Below, piece after piece: positions 16,501 through 25,142 of a stretch of 64,000 bases of DNA. Origin of the DNA: Pseudomonas nitroreducens. Its GTDB lineage: Bacteria; Pseudomonadota; Gammaproteobacteria; Pseudomonadales; Pseudomonadaceae. Below the pieces are notes generated by a model. The model ran no database searches. It was given only the letters and a program-made list of their open reading frames with translations, and was not told where the DNA came from. The translations under genes were made by a program, and so were the position numbers. The DNA is taken from contig NZ_JALJXP010000002.1 of the NCBI RefSeq assembly GCF_024170165.1, forward strand, positions 124,001 through 188,000, written 5' to 3'. Numbering within the stretch: the first letter of the stretch is position 1; each line of letters starts with the position of its first letter.

Positions 16501-17532
16501 TCAGCGCGCCGGCAGGGTTCCGGACTGACGTTTCCAACGTCCGGGCGACTGCCCCGTCCAGCGCTGGAAAGCGCGGGAAAAACTCGCCGCCTCGGCATAG
16601 CCCAGGCACTGGGCGATGCCCTGCAGGTCCATCCGCGATTCGCGCAGCAGGCGCTCGGCGAGACGCTGCTTGATGCCGTCGTTGAGCCCCTGCAGGTTCT
16701 GCCCTTCCTCCGCCAGACGCCGTTGCAGCGTGCGCTCGGAAAGGCCCATGCGCTCGGCCACCGTCGCCGCGCCGAGCAGGCTGGCGGAGTCGCGCAACAG
16801 GAGTTGTTGCACCTGCCGCGCGGTGGGTGTCGCTGCCAGCGTCAGCGCCAGTTCGCCACACAGGCGTTCGCAGAGCTCCTCACCGCTGTCCCGTGCGCTG
16901 ATCTGCGCCTGGGGCAATGGCGCCTGCAAGTCCTCCAGGGCGAACAGCATGGCGTTGCGCGGTGCCGCGAATACCGGCTCGATGCCGAAGGTCTCGCGGA
17001 ACGCGCCAGCATCCTCCAACGCCGGGCTGCGCAGTTCGATGGCCAAAGGTTGCAGCGGCCGCTGCAGCAGTTCACCGGAAAGCTGCCAGCAACCGGCGAT
17101 GCCGCGTTCCACCACGAAGGCGCGGGCATCCTCGGGCAGCACGCGGTCATCGAACACCAGCCACAATCCCCGCGCCTCCACCTCGCTGCTCACCGGGCAG
17201 AGCGTCAGCGCCAGGCTCTGGAAGCGCCCGAAGGTCTCGAAGGCTTCCTGCAAGGTGCGACTGGCGAGCATGGTGAAACCCAGCAGGCCCAGCGAAGTGA
17301 GGTGATAGCGCCGCCCCGTCGCCAGCCCCAAACCGGGGCGGTCGACGTGCTGCAGCAGATTGCGGATTACCGCCAGTTCCTGCCAGGCCTGGATGCGCCC
17401 GGCACGCGCTTGCAGGTCGGCCAGCGCGATCGCGCTGCCCACCAGACAATCGTCCGCGCCCAGTCCCTCGTCGCGGGCGCTGTCGAGCAGGTAACGCACT
17501 CCGGTGATCTCGCGGGTCTGGCGCCAGTCCAT
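16501..17532 (-). CDS. AraC-family transcriptional regulator (arabinose_bd type N-terminal domain)
   Basis: DNA-binding regulator, 343 residues. N-terminal effector domain of the Arabinose_bd/OruR-like type (about 15-205, including RNLLQHVDRPGLGLATGRRYHLTSLGLLGFTMLASRTLQEAFE), C-terminal double helix-turn-helix (about 240-335) with RTLQRRLAEEGQNLQGLNDGIKQRLAERLL and the second HTH signature IAQCLGYAEAASFSRAFQRWTGQSPGRW. AGGAG precedes the ATG at 17532. Divergent from the TauD-like gene with 128 bases between starts, so that gene is the obvious target (inference). Confidence 0.9.
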   Translation of the reverse strand: MDWRQTREITGVRYLLDSARDEGLGADDCLVGSAIALADLQARAGRIQAWQELAVIRNLLQHVDRPGLGLATGRRYHLTSLGLLGFTMLASRTLQEAFETFGRFQSLALTLCPVSSEVEARGLWLVFDDRVLPEDARAFVVERGIAGCWQLSGELLQRPLQPLAIELRSPALEDAGAFRETFGIEPVFAAPRNAMLFALEDLQAPLPQAQISARDSGEELCERLCGELALTLAATPTARQVQQLLLRDSASLLGAATVAERMGLSERTLQRRLAEEGQNLQGLNDGIKQRLAERLLRESRMDLQGIAQCLGYAEAASFSRAFQRWTGQSPGRWKRQSGTLPAR

Positions 17533-17660
17533 CGCGGGCTCCTGCGGGCGGAAAGAACAACGTGGCGGAGAAAGTCATTTTTTGGCGGACTTCATCATGG
17601 AAGAAAGCGCCAGCACTGACCATGCTGGACATGCCAATAACACTCACAAGAGGCTTCCCC

Positions 17661-18554
17661 ATGTTCGAGTTCTTCTACGCGCTGCCGAGCCAGAACCGTG
17701 CGGCCGACTACCGCCACTTCCGCATCGTCCCCGCCACCGGTGCGATCGGCGCGGACGTCAGCGATCTCGACCTCACCACCCTGGGCGCGGAAGGCTACGC
17801 CGAACTGCGCCAGGCGCTGCTGGCGCACAAGGTGCTGTTCATCCGCGGGCAGAACCTCAGCGTGGAAAACCTCGAAGCCGTGACCCTGCGCTTCGGCGAA
17901 TTCGGCCGCGAACCCTATGTGGTCGGCATGGACGATCACCCGCACGTGGTGCGGGTGGTCAAGGAAGCCAACGAGAAGACCCCGGTGGTGTTCGGCGGCG
18001 CCTGGCACAGCGACTGGTCCTTCCAGGAGCGCCCGCCGGCCTTCACCCTGCTCTACGGCCACGACATCCCGCCGTTTGGCGGCGACACCCTCTACGCCAA
18101 CCTGGCGCTGGCCTACGAATGGCTGTCACCGAAGCTGCGCGCGCAGCTGGAAACCCTCGACGCCATCCACAGCCCCGAGCGCGCCTATGGTGCCGAGGCC
18201 AAGCACAACGATCTGATGGAAAACATGGCGGTGCGCTACGGCAGCCATGAGGGCGAGGTGCGCTCGCATCCGCTGGTGACCCGACACCCGGAGACCGGCA
18301 AGAAGATCCTCTACATCAACCCGGCCTACACCAGCGGCATCAAGGGCATGCGCCCGGCCGAGTCGCAGCCGCTGCTGGATTACCTGTTCAGCATCGCCAC
18401 CCAGCCGGCATTCACCTGCCGCATGCGCTGGAGCGCGGGCACCCTGGCGATCTGGGACAACCGCAGCACCTGGCATTATCCGGTGTCGGATTACCATGGA
18501 ATGCGCCGGGAGATGTATCGCACGACGGTGGTGGGTGAAGTCCCAAGCCGTTGA
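17661..18554 (+). CDS. TauD/TfdA-family Fe(II)/2-oxoglutarate dioxygenase
   Basis: Non-heme iron oxygenase that couples 2-oxoglutarate decarboxylation to hydroxylation of a small substrate, in TauD the release of sulphite from taurine. 297 residues from ATG 17661 (AGAGG upstream). Iron ligands are visible as WHSDWSF (His116, Asp118) and TWHYPVSDYHG (His272); arginines at +11 and +15 after the distal His (R283, R287) match the 2-oxoglutarate site. Substrate unknown: no tauABC transporter is adjacent, so taurine is only one possibility. Paired with the divergent AraC regulator. The ssu genes at the right end are the only other sulphur-linked genes in the window. Confidence 0.9.
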   Translation: MFEFFYALPSQNRAADYRHFRIVPATGAIGADVSDLDLTTLGAEGYAELRQALLAHKVLFIRGQNLSVENLEAVTLRFGEFGREPYVVGMDDHPHVVRVVKEANEKTPVVFGGAWHSDWSFQERPPAFTLLYGHDIPPFGGDTLYANLALAYEWLSPKLRAQLETLDAIHSPERAYGAEAKHNDLMENMAVRYGSHEGEVRSHPLVTRHPETGKKILYINPAYTSGIKGMRPAESQPLLDYLFSIATQPAFTCRMRWSAGTLAIWDNRSTWHYPVSDYHGMRREMYRTTVVGEVPSR

Positions 18555-18569
18555 GCAGACGGTGCGATC

Positions 18570-18646
18570 GTAGGGCGCATAACCTGGAACAGGTTATCCG
18601 CCGGATGCGTTGCGGCGGATAACGCTGGTGCGTTATTCGCCCTACG
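18570..18646. repeat. gtagggcgcataacc / ggttatccgcc palindromic repeat
   Basis: Long inverted element beginning gtagggcgcataacc and ending ttcgccctacg, with internal ggttatccgcc and ggcggataacgc halves. Directly follows the dioxygenase stop. Same family at 19006, 27055, 34311, 39914 and 55771. Confidence 0.85.
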
Positions 18647-18652
18647 AAGATG

Positions 18653-18968
18653 CTTCGGCTTGGGTGTTTCTGCGCCGCATCGGCGTGCGCGCGGGCATCT
18701 TGTTTCTCCCCCTCGGGCGACCTACTTTGCCAAACGACGCAAAGTAGGCAAAGGTCTTGCCCCGGACATCCGGCTTTTCGCTTGGGGCGAAAAATACCCT
18801 CGTTGAATCGAAGTTTCAGGGGCACGCCACGACGGGCCATCCCTGGCCCATCGTGGCTCTCGCGACATCCATGTCGCTCAACCCCTGAAACTCCGACCCA
18901 ACGAGGCCTCCTGAACGGGGCATTCGGCGTGTGCGGATGTTTCGCTGGAAGTCTTCAAGAGCCAAAAC
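18653..18968 (-). repeat. structured long repeat, copy B (inverted)
   Basis: Second copy of the structured element, minus orientation. Outer 25-base arms are 18882-18906 and 18798-18822; they pair fully with three G-U pairs although their sequence differs from copies A and C. Inner hairpins GCGACAT-gg-ATGTCGC and GGGCCA-ggga-TGGCCC are present, the second flanked by a perfect CCACGA/TCGTGG stem. The accessory hairpin here is CCTACTTTGC/GCAAAGTAGG (18730-18757). It lies in the 669-base gap between the convergent dioxygenase and LysR genes. Confidence 0.88.
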
Positions 18969-19005
18969 CAAACACGGTGCGCTGGGTTTGGCGCTCTTGT
19001 AATGC

Positions 19006-19043
19006 GTAGGGCGCATAACCCGGAACGGGATATGCGCCCTACG
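19006..19043. repeat. short gtagggcgcataacc repeat
   Basis: A 38-base compact member of the gtagggcgcataacc family, with the central ggcggataac part missing. Confidence 0.8.
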
Positions 19044-19078
19044 ACCCACACGCATACCGTATCCAGTAATCCTCGAAT

Positions 19079-19216
19079 GTAGGATGGCGTGGAGCGCAGC
19101 GATACCCATCGATTCCGGCGTACCGACAGCATGGGTATCGCACGCTCCACCCATCCTACGTAAGCGCTTGCCAGGGATAGCGGCAGGGTGCGGTTCGCGA
19201 GCAAGCTCGCTCCTAC
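19079..19216. repeat. gtaggatggcgtggagcgca inverted pair plus REP
   Basis: gtaggatggcgtggagcgca at 19079 and its inverse cacgctccacccatcctacg ending at 19160 flank a gatacccatc / atgggtatcg pair; a ttcgcgagcaagctcgctcc REP follows at 19193-19216. Related partial copy at 2583. Confidence 0.8.
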
Positions 19217-19223
19217 AAAAGAC

Positions 19224-20126
19224 CTAAAGCTCCGTGCCGTAGCGTTGTGCATGCTCGCGCAACATGCCACGCAGCAATTGTGCGGCGGGAGACAGGTAGG
19301 CGCCCTCACGCACCGCCAGACCGATGGTCCGCGTCAGCGTGGTCTCGGCCAGCTCCACCTCACGCAACTGGTCCATGCCGTGCCCGCCGGCCAGCGCCTC
19401 GCGGGCGATGAAGCTGAGCAGGCGGGTACGGGCGATCAGGTTGGGCAGCATGGGGATCGCGTTGGTCTCGATCTGCACTTGCGGCATCGGCAACTGGTGG
19501 GCCTGGAAGGTGGAGTCCATCCAGCGCCGCGACGACACGCCGGTAGCCGGCAACACCCAACGGTAGCGGCAGAGGTCGGCCAGGGTGACGGGGGTGGCGA
19601 AGATCGGATGGTCACGGCTGGCGACCACCACCACCTGGTCCTGCAGCAGCGGCTCGCTGCTCAGTTGCGGGTCGTCGACGATCCGCGAGCAGATCGCCAT
19701 GTCCAGCCGCCCGCTGCGCAGCGCCTCGCGCAGCACGTCGTCCTGGCCCAGCACCAGGCTCATGGTGACCTCCGGTGCGCGCGCCAGCAGGTCCTCGGTC
19801 AGGCGCGGCAATAGGTACTCGGCCATGGTCGCGGCGCAGCCGAGGCGGATATTGCCCACCACGCCGCTGGCGAAATCGCGCACTTCGCGGCGGGTTTCCT
19901 CGATGTCCTGTCGCAATTGCCGGGCGCGTTGCAGCATCAGTTCGCCGGCCGGCGTCAGGCGGATGCGTCGGCCATCGCGCTGGAACAGTCGCGCGCCAAG
20001 GGACTCCTCCAGGCGCTGGATGCTCTTGGTCAGCGCCGGCTGGCTGCGCCCCAGACGCTCGGCGGCACGGCCCAGGTGGCCGAGCTCGGCGATGGTTTCG
20101 AAGTAGGCGAGATCTCGCAGGTCCAT
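19224..20126 (-). CDS. LysR-family transcriptional regulator
   Basis: LTTR activator/repressor, 300 residues from MDLRDLAYFETIAELGHLGRAAE. Winged HTH at about 1-60 (AAERLGRSQPALTKSIQRLEESLGARLFQRDGRRIRLTPAG), LysR substrate-binding domain to the end (VVGNIRLGCAATMAEYLLPRLTEDLLARAPEVTMSLVLG). Inducer not inferable. Divergent from the AbrB-type permease with about 106 bases between, containing a CTATT-agaa-AATAG dyad; the permease is its likely target. An in-frame ATG three codons further upstream (20135) is possible. Confidence 0.93.
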   Translation of the reverse strand: MDLRDLAYFETIAELGHLGRAAERLGRSQPALTKSIQRLEESLGARLFQRDGRRIRLTPAGELMLQRARQLRQDIEETRREVRDFASGVVGNIRLGCAATMAEYLLPRLTEDLLARAPEVTMSLVLGQDDVLREALRSGRLDMAICSRIVDDPQLSSEPLLQDQVVVVASRDHPIFATPVTLADLCRYRWVLPATGVSSRRWMDSTFQAHQLPMPQVQIETNAIPMLPNLIARTRLLSFIAREALAGGHGMDQLREVELAETTLTRTIGLAVREGAYLSPAAQLLRGMLREHAQRYGTEL

Positions 20127-20163
20127 GGCAGCCAACCGATAGATTTCAGGAATGGATTCATGA

Positions 20164-20177
20164 CTATTAGAAAATAG
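20164..20177. promoter_or_regulatory. CTATT-N4-AATAG dyad in LysR/AbrB intergenic region
   Basis: A perfect five-base inverted repeat with a four-base centre in the AT-rich middle of the divergent promoter region. Suits a LysR-regulator half-site pair but is short; role inferred from position. Confidence 0.35.
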
Positions 20178-20232
20178 ACTTGATCGATCCGGCTACCGAT
20201 AATTCCGACGTCTTCCCCACCCGGAGCCGTCC

Positions 20233-21303
20233 GTGTCCAGCCGCCCTGCCCTGCCCGTCGCCCGCATCCCCGTCAGCCTGCAATGGCTGGCCCTGGCGCT
20301 CGGAGCCGGAGGCGCGGGGCAACTGCTGACCTGGCTCGGCATCCCCGCCGCCTTGTTCCTCGGCCCCATGCTGGTGGCCATCGCCTTTGGCGTCAGCGGT
20401 GCGGAAATCCGCCTGCCGCGCCAGGCTTTCCGCCTCAGCCAGGGCTGCATCGGCCTGCTGGTCGCCCACGCCATGAGCTGGTCGGTGCTGCAGGCGATGG
20501 TCGCTTCCTGGCCGCTGATGCTCAGCGCCACCCTCCTCACTCTGCTGCTCTCCGCCGTGGTCAGCTACGCCATGGTGCGCTTCGGCGGCATCCCCGGCAG
20601 CACCGCCGCCTGGGGCACCGCGCCGGGCGGCGCGGCGGCCATGGTGTCGATGGCCGAAGCCAACGGCGCCGACCCGCGCGTGGTCGCCACCATGCAGTAC
20701 GTACGGGTGGTCTGCGTGGTCATGGCCGGCGCCCTGGTCGGCCGTCTGCTGGGCATCGAAGGCGGCGGCTCGGCGGCCCACAGCACGCCGATCGTCGACA
20801 CCGCCACCCTGCCCGACCTGATCAACTGCCTGCTGCTGATCTTCGTCTGCACCACCGCCGGCGCAAAGTTGCCGGCCGGTCCGTTGCTGGTACCGCTGGT
20901 GGCCGGCGCCGTGCTGCAACTCACCGGCGTGCTGCACATCACCCTGCCGCACTGGTTACTGGCCAGCGCCTACGGCGTGATCGGCTGCTACATCGGCCTG
21001 CGCTTCGACCGTGAAAGTCTCGCCTACGTCGGCCGCCACCTGCCGGCCATGCTGGTCAGCGCATTGGCCCTGATCGCCAGTTGCGCGTTGTTCGCCTGGG
21101 CGCTGGCGGCCATCACCGGGATGGACTTCCTCTCCCTCTACCTCGCCACCAGCCCCGGCGGCCTCGACGCCATGGCGATCATCGCGGTGGACACCCACTC
21201 CGACGTCGGTCTGGTGCTGGCGATGCAGACGCTGCGGCTGTTCGTGGTGCTGTTCACCGGGGTGTCCGTCGCCCGTACGGTGATCCGCCTGAGCCGCGCC
21301 TGA
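20233..21303 (+). CDS. AbrB-family membrane protein (putative transporter, COG3180 type)
   Basis: Inner-membrane protein of 356 residues with about 10 hydrophobic segments in two repeats, the AbrB / putative ammonia monooxygenase family, generally treated as permeases of unknown substrate. Characteristic repeated motifs are visible: GIPAALFLGPMLVAIAFG and GIPGSTAAWGTAPGGAAAMVSMAEANGADPRVVATMQYVRVV in the first half, and TSPGGLDAMAIIAVDTHSDVGLVLAMQTLRLFVVL in the second. Start is GTG 20233. Divergent from the LysR regulator, forming a regulator/transporter pair. Confidence 0.87.
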   Translation: MSSRPALPVARIPVSLQWLALALGAGGAGQLLTWLGIPAALFLGPMLVAIAFGVSGAEIRLPRQAFRLSQGCIGLLVAHAMSWSVLQAMVASWPLMLSATLLTLLLSAVVSYAMVRFGGIPGSTAAWGTAPGGAAAMVSMAEANGADPRVVATMQYVRVVCVVMAGALVGRLLGIEGGGSAAHSTPIVDTATLPDLINCLLLIFVCTTAGAKLPAGPLLVPLVAGAVLQLTGVLHITLPHWLLASAYGVIGCYIGLRFDRESLAYVGRHLPAMLVSALALIASCALFAWALAAITGMDFLSLYLATSPGGLDAMAIIAVDTHSDVGLVLAMQTLRLFVVLFTGVSVARTVIRLSRA

Positions 21304-21319
21304 AGCCAAGCCTCAAACC

Positions 21320-21366
21320 GCAGGAGCGTGCCCTGCGCGCGATCGCGGGCACGGCCCGCTCCTGCA
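21320..21366. repeat. REP doublet
   Basis: caggagcgtgccctgcgcgc facing gatcgcgggcacggcccgct in the 82-base gap between convergent genes; member of the same family as the doublet at 10373. Confidence 0.75.
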
Positions 21367-21385
21367 GCGGGCACCGAGCGGTGGG

Positions 21386-21940
21386 TTACAACCCCTCCAG
21401 CGTCAGATCGACCAGGCGCTCGACATAGGCCACTTCCAGTTCCTCGCCGGAAAACAGGATGCGGTACACCAGCGGCGCCATCAGCCGGTCGACGATGCGG
21501 TCCAGCTCCGGCAGCCTTTCGCCACGCTCCCTGGCGCGCAGCAGGATGATGTCGAACTGGCCGCAGGCAATCGCCATGCAGCGCCCCGAGGAGCCGCCAC
21601 CGGCGGCCAGCAGGTCGAGCACCACCGCGCGGCCGGGCACCGAGGCGGTTTCCTCCATGTACTGCTCGCCCCAGGCCAGCAGGTCGCCGCGCAGGCTGCC
21701 GGTGTCGGCCGGTTCGGCGTCTGGGCGGATGCGCTGCAGGGCGACGTCGCCAAGCAATTCGCTTAAATCGCCCCAGCGCCGATAGATGGTCGACGGCGTG
21801 ACGCCGGAGCGCGCCGCGATCATCGGCACGGTCAGTTCGGAGCGGTCGCGCTCTTCCAGCAGCTCTGCCACGGCCTTGTGTACCGAGGCCTGCACCCGCG
21901 CGCTGCGGCCGCCCGGCCGAACACCCTGATTAATTGCCAT
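21386..21940 (-). CDS. TetR-family transcriptional repressor
   Basis: One-component repressor of 184 residues (start MAINQGVRPGGRSARVQASV at 21940). N-terminal TetR HTH at about 20-65 (LTVPMIAARSGVTPSTIYRRWGDLSELLGDVALQ), then a helical ligand domain with a TetR_C-like pattern (GSLRGDLLAWGEQYMEETASVPGRAVVLDLLAAGG). Divergent from an MFS transporter; a 19-base palindrome lies ten bases upstream of its start, which it probably binds to repress both genes. Confidence 0.92.
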   Translation of the reverse strand: MAINQGVRPGGRSARVQASVHKAVAELLEERDRSELTVPMIAARSGVTPSTIYRRWGDLSELLGDVALQRIRPDAEPADTGSLRGDLLAWGEQYMEETASVPGRAVVLDLLAAGGGSSGRCMAIACGQFDIILLRARERGERLPELDRIVDRLMAPLVYRILFSGEELEVAYVERLVDLTLEGL

Positions 21941-21949
21941 AAGCACCTT

Positions 21950-21968
21950 AAAGCAAAGAATTTGCTTT
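21950..21968. promoter_or_regulatory. TetR-type operator palindrome
   Basis: AAAGCAAA-gaa-TTTGCTTT, perfect eight-base arms around a three-base centre, between the divergent TetR and MFS genes. A second, looser inverted pair TCGCAAA / TTTGCGA surrounds about 21993-22021. Role inferred from symmetry and position. Confidence 0.65.
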
Positions 21969-22028
21969 TATCCGAAAACCGGTCCAGCATCTCGCAAAAG
22001 CAAAATCTTAGCCTTTGCGAGCTGAATC

Positions 22029-23234
22029 ATGGCACACACCCAATCGAAAAGCGCGTCCGGCTTCTCAGCCAAGGCTTCCGCCTGGTTGCTGACGGCCATC
22101 CTCATGGCCTTCCTCGCCGCTGCTGCCGCGCCCACGCCGCTGTATGCGCTGTACCGCGAGTCCTGGCACTTCTCCCCGGCCCTGCTGACTCTGGTGTTCA
22201 GCATCTACGCGGGCGGCCTGATGCTGGCGCTGCTGGTGTTCGGCTCGCTGTCGGACCACCTCGGCCGGCGCCCGGTGATCCGCGCCGCACTGATCCTCGA
22301 ACTGCTGGCGATGGCGGTGTTCCTCTACGCCAACTCGGTCGAACTGCTGATCCTCGCACGCCTGCTGCAGGGCTTTGCCACCGGCATCGCCACCAGCGTG
22401 CTGGGCGCGGCGATGCTGGATATCGACCGCGAGCGCGGCCCGCTGATCAACAGCATCGCGCCCATGCTCGGCATGGCCATGGGTGCGCTGGGCAGCAGCA
22501 CGCTGGTGCAGTTCGGCGCCGATCCGCTGCATGAGGTCTATGTCTGGCTGCTGGCTCTGTTCGCCCTGGGCATCGTGCTGTTGCGCTGGCTGCCGGAAAG
22601 CATCAGCCGGCAACCCGGTGCTCTGGCCTCCTTGAAGCCGCGCATCCGCATTCCCCCGCAGGCGCGCCGCGCGTTCTGGAGTGTGGCGCCGCTGAACGCC
22701 AGCCTCTGGGCGCTGGGCGGTTTCTACCTGTCGCTGGGGCCGACGCTGGCGCGCCAGGTGACTGGCTTGCAAGTACCGATGATCGGCGGCGGGCTGGTGT
22801 CGCTGCTGTGCCTGTGCGGCGCGCTGGCGATCTTCGCCCTGCGCAACCGGCCGGCGGCGGTGATCCTGCGCCGCGGCGGCCTGGCACTGGTCATCGGCCT
22901 GCTGATCACCCTGCTCGGCGTGGACAGCGGCAACCTCTGGCTGTTCTTCCTCGGCACCGCGGTAGCCGGGCTCGGTTTCGGCGGCGCCTTCCTCGGCGCC
23001 CTGCGCTCGGTGGTGCCGCTGGCCCACGCCCACGAACGCGGTGCACTGATGGCGAGCTTCTACGTGCTCAGCTACCTGGCCTTCAGCGTGCCGGCGATCC
23101 TCGCGGGACTGGCAATCCAGCGCTACGGCCTGGTCGCCACCACCAACGGTTACGCCAGCCTGCAGATTCTCGCGGCCTCGCTGGTCCTGCTGCTGTCCTT
23201 GCGTGGGCCCGCCGCACAGAAGGTGCAGGCCTGA
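22029..23234 (+). CDS. MFS transporter, likely efflux
   Basis: Major facilitator superfamily carrier, 401 residues, about 12 membrane segments. Typical signature after TM2, FGSLSDHLGRRPVIRAALILE, and TM4/5 region RLLQGFATGIATSVLGAAMLDID. Substrate unknown; control by a divergent TetR repressor suggests efflux of a toxic compound or drug (inference). Ends one base before the stop of the convergent LysR gene, with no room for a terminator. Confidence 0.9.
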   Translation: MAHTQSKSASGFSAKASAWLLTAILMAFLAAAAAPTPLYALYRESWHFSPALLTLVFSIYAGGLMLALLVFGSLSDHLGRRPVIRAALILELLAMAVFLYANSVELLILARLLQGFATGIATSVLGAAMLDIDRERGPLINSIAPMLGMAMGALGSSTLVQFGADPLHEVYVWLLALFALGIVLLRWLPESISRQPGALASLKPRIRIPPQARRAFWSVAPLNASLWALGGFYLSLGPTLARQVTGLQVPMIGGGLVSLLCLCGALAIFALRNRPAAVILRRGGLALVIGLLITLLGVDSGNLWLFFLGTAVAGLGFGGAFLGALRSVVPLAHAHERGALMASFYVLSYLAFSVPAILAGLAIQRYGLVATTNGYASLQILAASLVLLLSLRGPAAQKVQA

Positions 23235-23235
23235 G

Positions 23236-24030
23236 TCAGGCCGCCTCGCGGGCTCGCAGGAAATCGTAGAGCCCGCGCACCGCCGGGTGCTCCAGCGCCT
23301 GGGCGGAATGGCAGAGGCCGATGCGGCGGATCGGCAGCGGCAGGTTCAACGTGCCGCTGCGCACCGCCGGCGCGCCGGCCAGCAGCGATGCCGGCAGGAT
23401 CGCCGCGCCAATGCCCGCGCTGACCAGCCGCAATGCGAGGTTCAGGGTGCTGGCCTGGGCAACGACCGGCGCGCTGCCATAGGCGGTCATCAGGCGCTGA
23501 TGGGACGGGTGAGTCGGGCAGGTGATCCAGCCGCAGTCCTGCGCATCCTCCACACCCGGCGGCAACGCCAGCACGTACGGGTCTTCCCAGACCGGCACGA
23601 AGAGTTCGTCCTCGCAGCAGAATTCCTCCACCGCCAGCCGCGCATCGCCCACGCAGCCCTCCTCCAGGTGCAGCAGCAGATTGGGCACGGCCTGCTGCGC
23701 GAGACTGACGAAGCCTTCGACCTGCTCGGCGCTGACGTCGCCTTCCACCCCCAGGTGCAACGGCTGGCGTGCCGAGGCCTGGCGGAACATGTTGCGCAGG
23801 CCGTCGGCTTCGGCCAGCAGCGCGCGGGCGCGCGGATACAGGGTGCGCGCCGCTTCGCTGACTTCCACCCCACGCGCCTGGCGCAGGAACAGCTCGGTGC
23901 CCAAGGCCTCTTCCAGCTGGCGGATGGTCACCGACAGCGTCGGCTGGCTGACGAACAGGCGCTGGGCGGCGGCGGTGATGTTGCGTTCTTCGAAGACCGC
24001 GACGAAGGCGGCCAGCTGTCGGATATCCAT
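23236..24030 (-). CDS. LysR-family transcriptional regulator
   Basis: LTTR of 264 residues (MDIRQLAAFVAVFEERNITAAAQRLFVSQPTLSVTIRQLEEALGTELFLRQARG), slightly short for the family (about 300). HTH in the first 60 residues, substrate-binding domain beyond. Contains cysteine pair EEFCCEDELF and CGWITCPTHPSHQ, which is unusual but unproven as a sensor. Divergent from the short-chain dehydrogenase with 112 bases between. An ATG two codons upstream (24036) is an equal alternative. Confidence 0.92.
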   Translation of the reverse strand: MDIRQLAAFVAVFEERNITAAAQRLFVSQPTLSVTIRQLEEALGTELFLRQARGVEVSEAARTLYPRARALLAEADGLRNMFRQASARQPLHLGVEGDVSAEQVEGFVSLAQQAVPNLLLHLEEGCVGDARLAVEEFCCEDELFVPVWEDPYVLALPPGVEDAQDCGWITCPTHPSHQRLMTAYGSAPVVAQASTLNLALRLVSAGIGAAILPASLLAGAPAVRSGTLNLPLPIRRIGLCHSAQALEHPAVRGLYDFLRAREAA

Positions 24031-24142
24031 AGGCAACCCCGATACCAGGCACAGGAATAAGCCATTTTTCAGGCGGAATACCGCTCAATATACTTCACTG
24101 CATCGTTCAGTCATCCAGTTTTCCGATAGCAGGAGAATCCCC

Positions 24143-24868
24143 ATGAGCAAGCCCCTGATCATCGTCACCGGCGCCAGTTCCGGTATCGGCGAAGCCACCG
24201 CCCGCCTCTTCTCCCAGCAGGGCCACCCGCTGCTGCTGCTCGCCCGTCGCGTCGAGCGCCTGGAAGCATTGCAACTGCCCAACTCCCTGTGCCGCGCCGT
24301 GGACGTGACCAACCGCGAAGCCCTGGAGGCCGCCGTGGCAGAGGCCGAGGAACGCTTCGGTCCGGCCGATGCGCTGGTGAACAACGCCGGCGTCATGCTG
24401 CTGGGCAACATGGTCGAGCAGGACCCGGCCGAATGGGAGCGCATGCTCGACGTCAACGTGAAGGGCCTGCTCAACGGCGTGCACGCCGTGCTCAAGGGCA
24501 TGGTCGAACGCAACCGCGGCACGCTGATCAACGTCAGCTCGGTGGCCGGGCGCAAGACCTTCCCCAACCACGTCGCCTACGTCGGCACCAAGTTCGCCGT
24601 GCACGCGATCTCCGAGAACCTGCGCGAGGAAGTCGCGGCGCACAACGTCCGCGTCGTCACCATCGCCCCCGGCGCGGTGGAGACCGAATTGCTCAGCCAC
24701 ACCACCGACGAAGCGATCAAGAGCGGCTACCAGGACTGGAAGCGCGACATGGGCGGCAAGGTGCTCAGCGCCGAGGACGTGGCCAACGCGATTCGCTACG
24801 CCTACGACCAGCCGCAGGGTGTCTGCATCCGCGAGATCGTGCTGGCAGCGACCCGGCAGCAGGCGTGA
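24143..24868 (+). CDS. short-chain dehydrogenase/reductase (SDR)
   Basis: NAD(P)-dependent classical SDR, 241 residues. Start ATG 24143 with AGGAG upstream; longer frames upstream are rejected. Cofactor motif TGASSGIG (residues 9-16), NNAG (about 79-82), catalytic Ser in LINVSSVAGRKTF, and YVGTK for the Tyr/Lys pair (a YxxxK motif), followed by APGAVETELL. Substrate unknown. Divergent from the LysR gene, which is its likely regulator. Confidence 0.93.
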   Translation: MSKPLIIVTGASSGIGEATARLFSQQGHPLLLLARRVERLEALQLPNSLCRAVDVTNREALEAAVAEAEERFGPADALVNNAGVMLLGNMVEQDPAEWERMLDVNVKGLLNGVHAVLKGMVERNRGTLINVSSVAGRKTFPNHVAYVGTKFAVHAISENLREEVAAHNVRVVTIAPGAVETELLSHTTDEAIKSGYQDWKRDMGGKVLSAEDVANAIRYAYDQPQGVCIREIVLAATRQQA

Positions 24869-24932
24869 TTTACCGGCCTCACCGTACCTTTGTATGTGCG
24901 GCCCGCCCACAATGTGCTCCTCTGCCATTCAT

Positions 24933-25087
24933 GCCCTCTCCCCCCGCCCTCTCCCTGAAGGGAGAGGGAGCCGTTCGGCGCAAGGGCTCTTTATGGAGTT
25001 AGCCGGCGAGCACCGAACTCTCCGGGCTCACCGGACAGTCCCCTCTCCCTTCGGAGCGGGGCGCGTAGCCAAGGTTAGGGAGAGGGC
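24933..25087. repeat. ccctctccc / gggagaggg inverted repeat
   Basis: Purine/pyrimidine-rich element: ccctctccctgaagggagag near 24949, then ccctctccc and gttagggagagggc near the right end, around a central spacer. Related palindrome at 58674. It fills most of the gap between SDR and OYE genes. Confidence 0.7.
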
Positions 25088-25142
25088 AAGCCCCCGCACG
25101 GACGATCAGAAACCGCAGAAAATCAGACGGCGTCGCACCTGA

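Noticed and set aside
18878..19309. 143-codon minus-strand frame across repeats
   Set aside because: Runs through structured repeat copy B, a palindromic repeat and the end of the LysR gene; similar short frames occur in the other copies only because the repeat is shared, and stem covariation argues for structure rather than a peptide.
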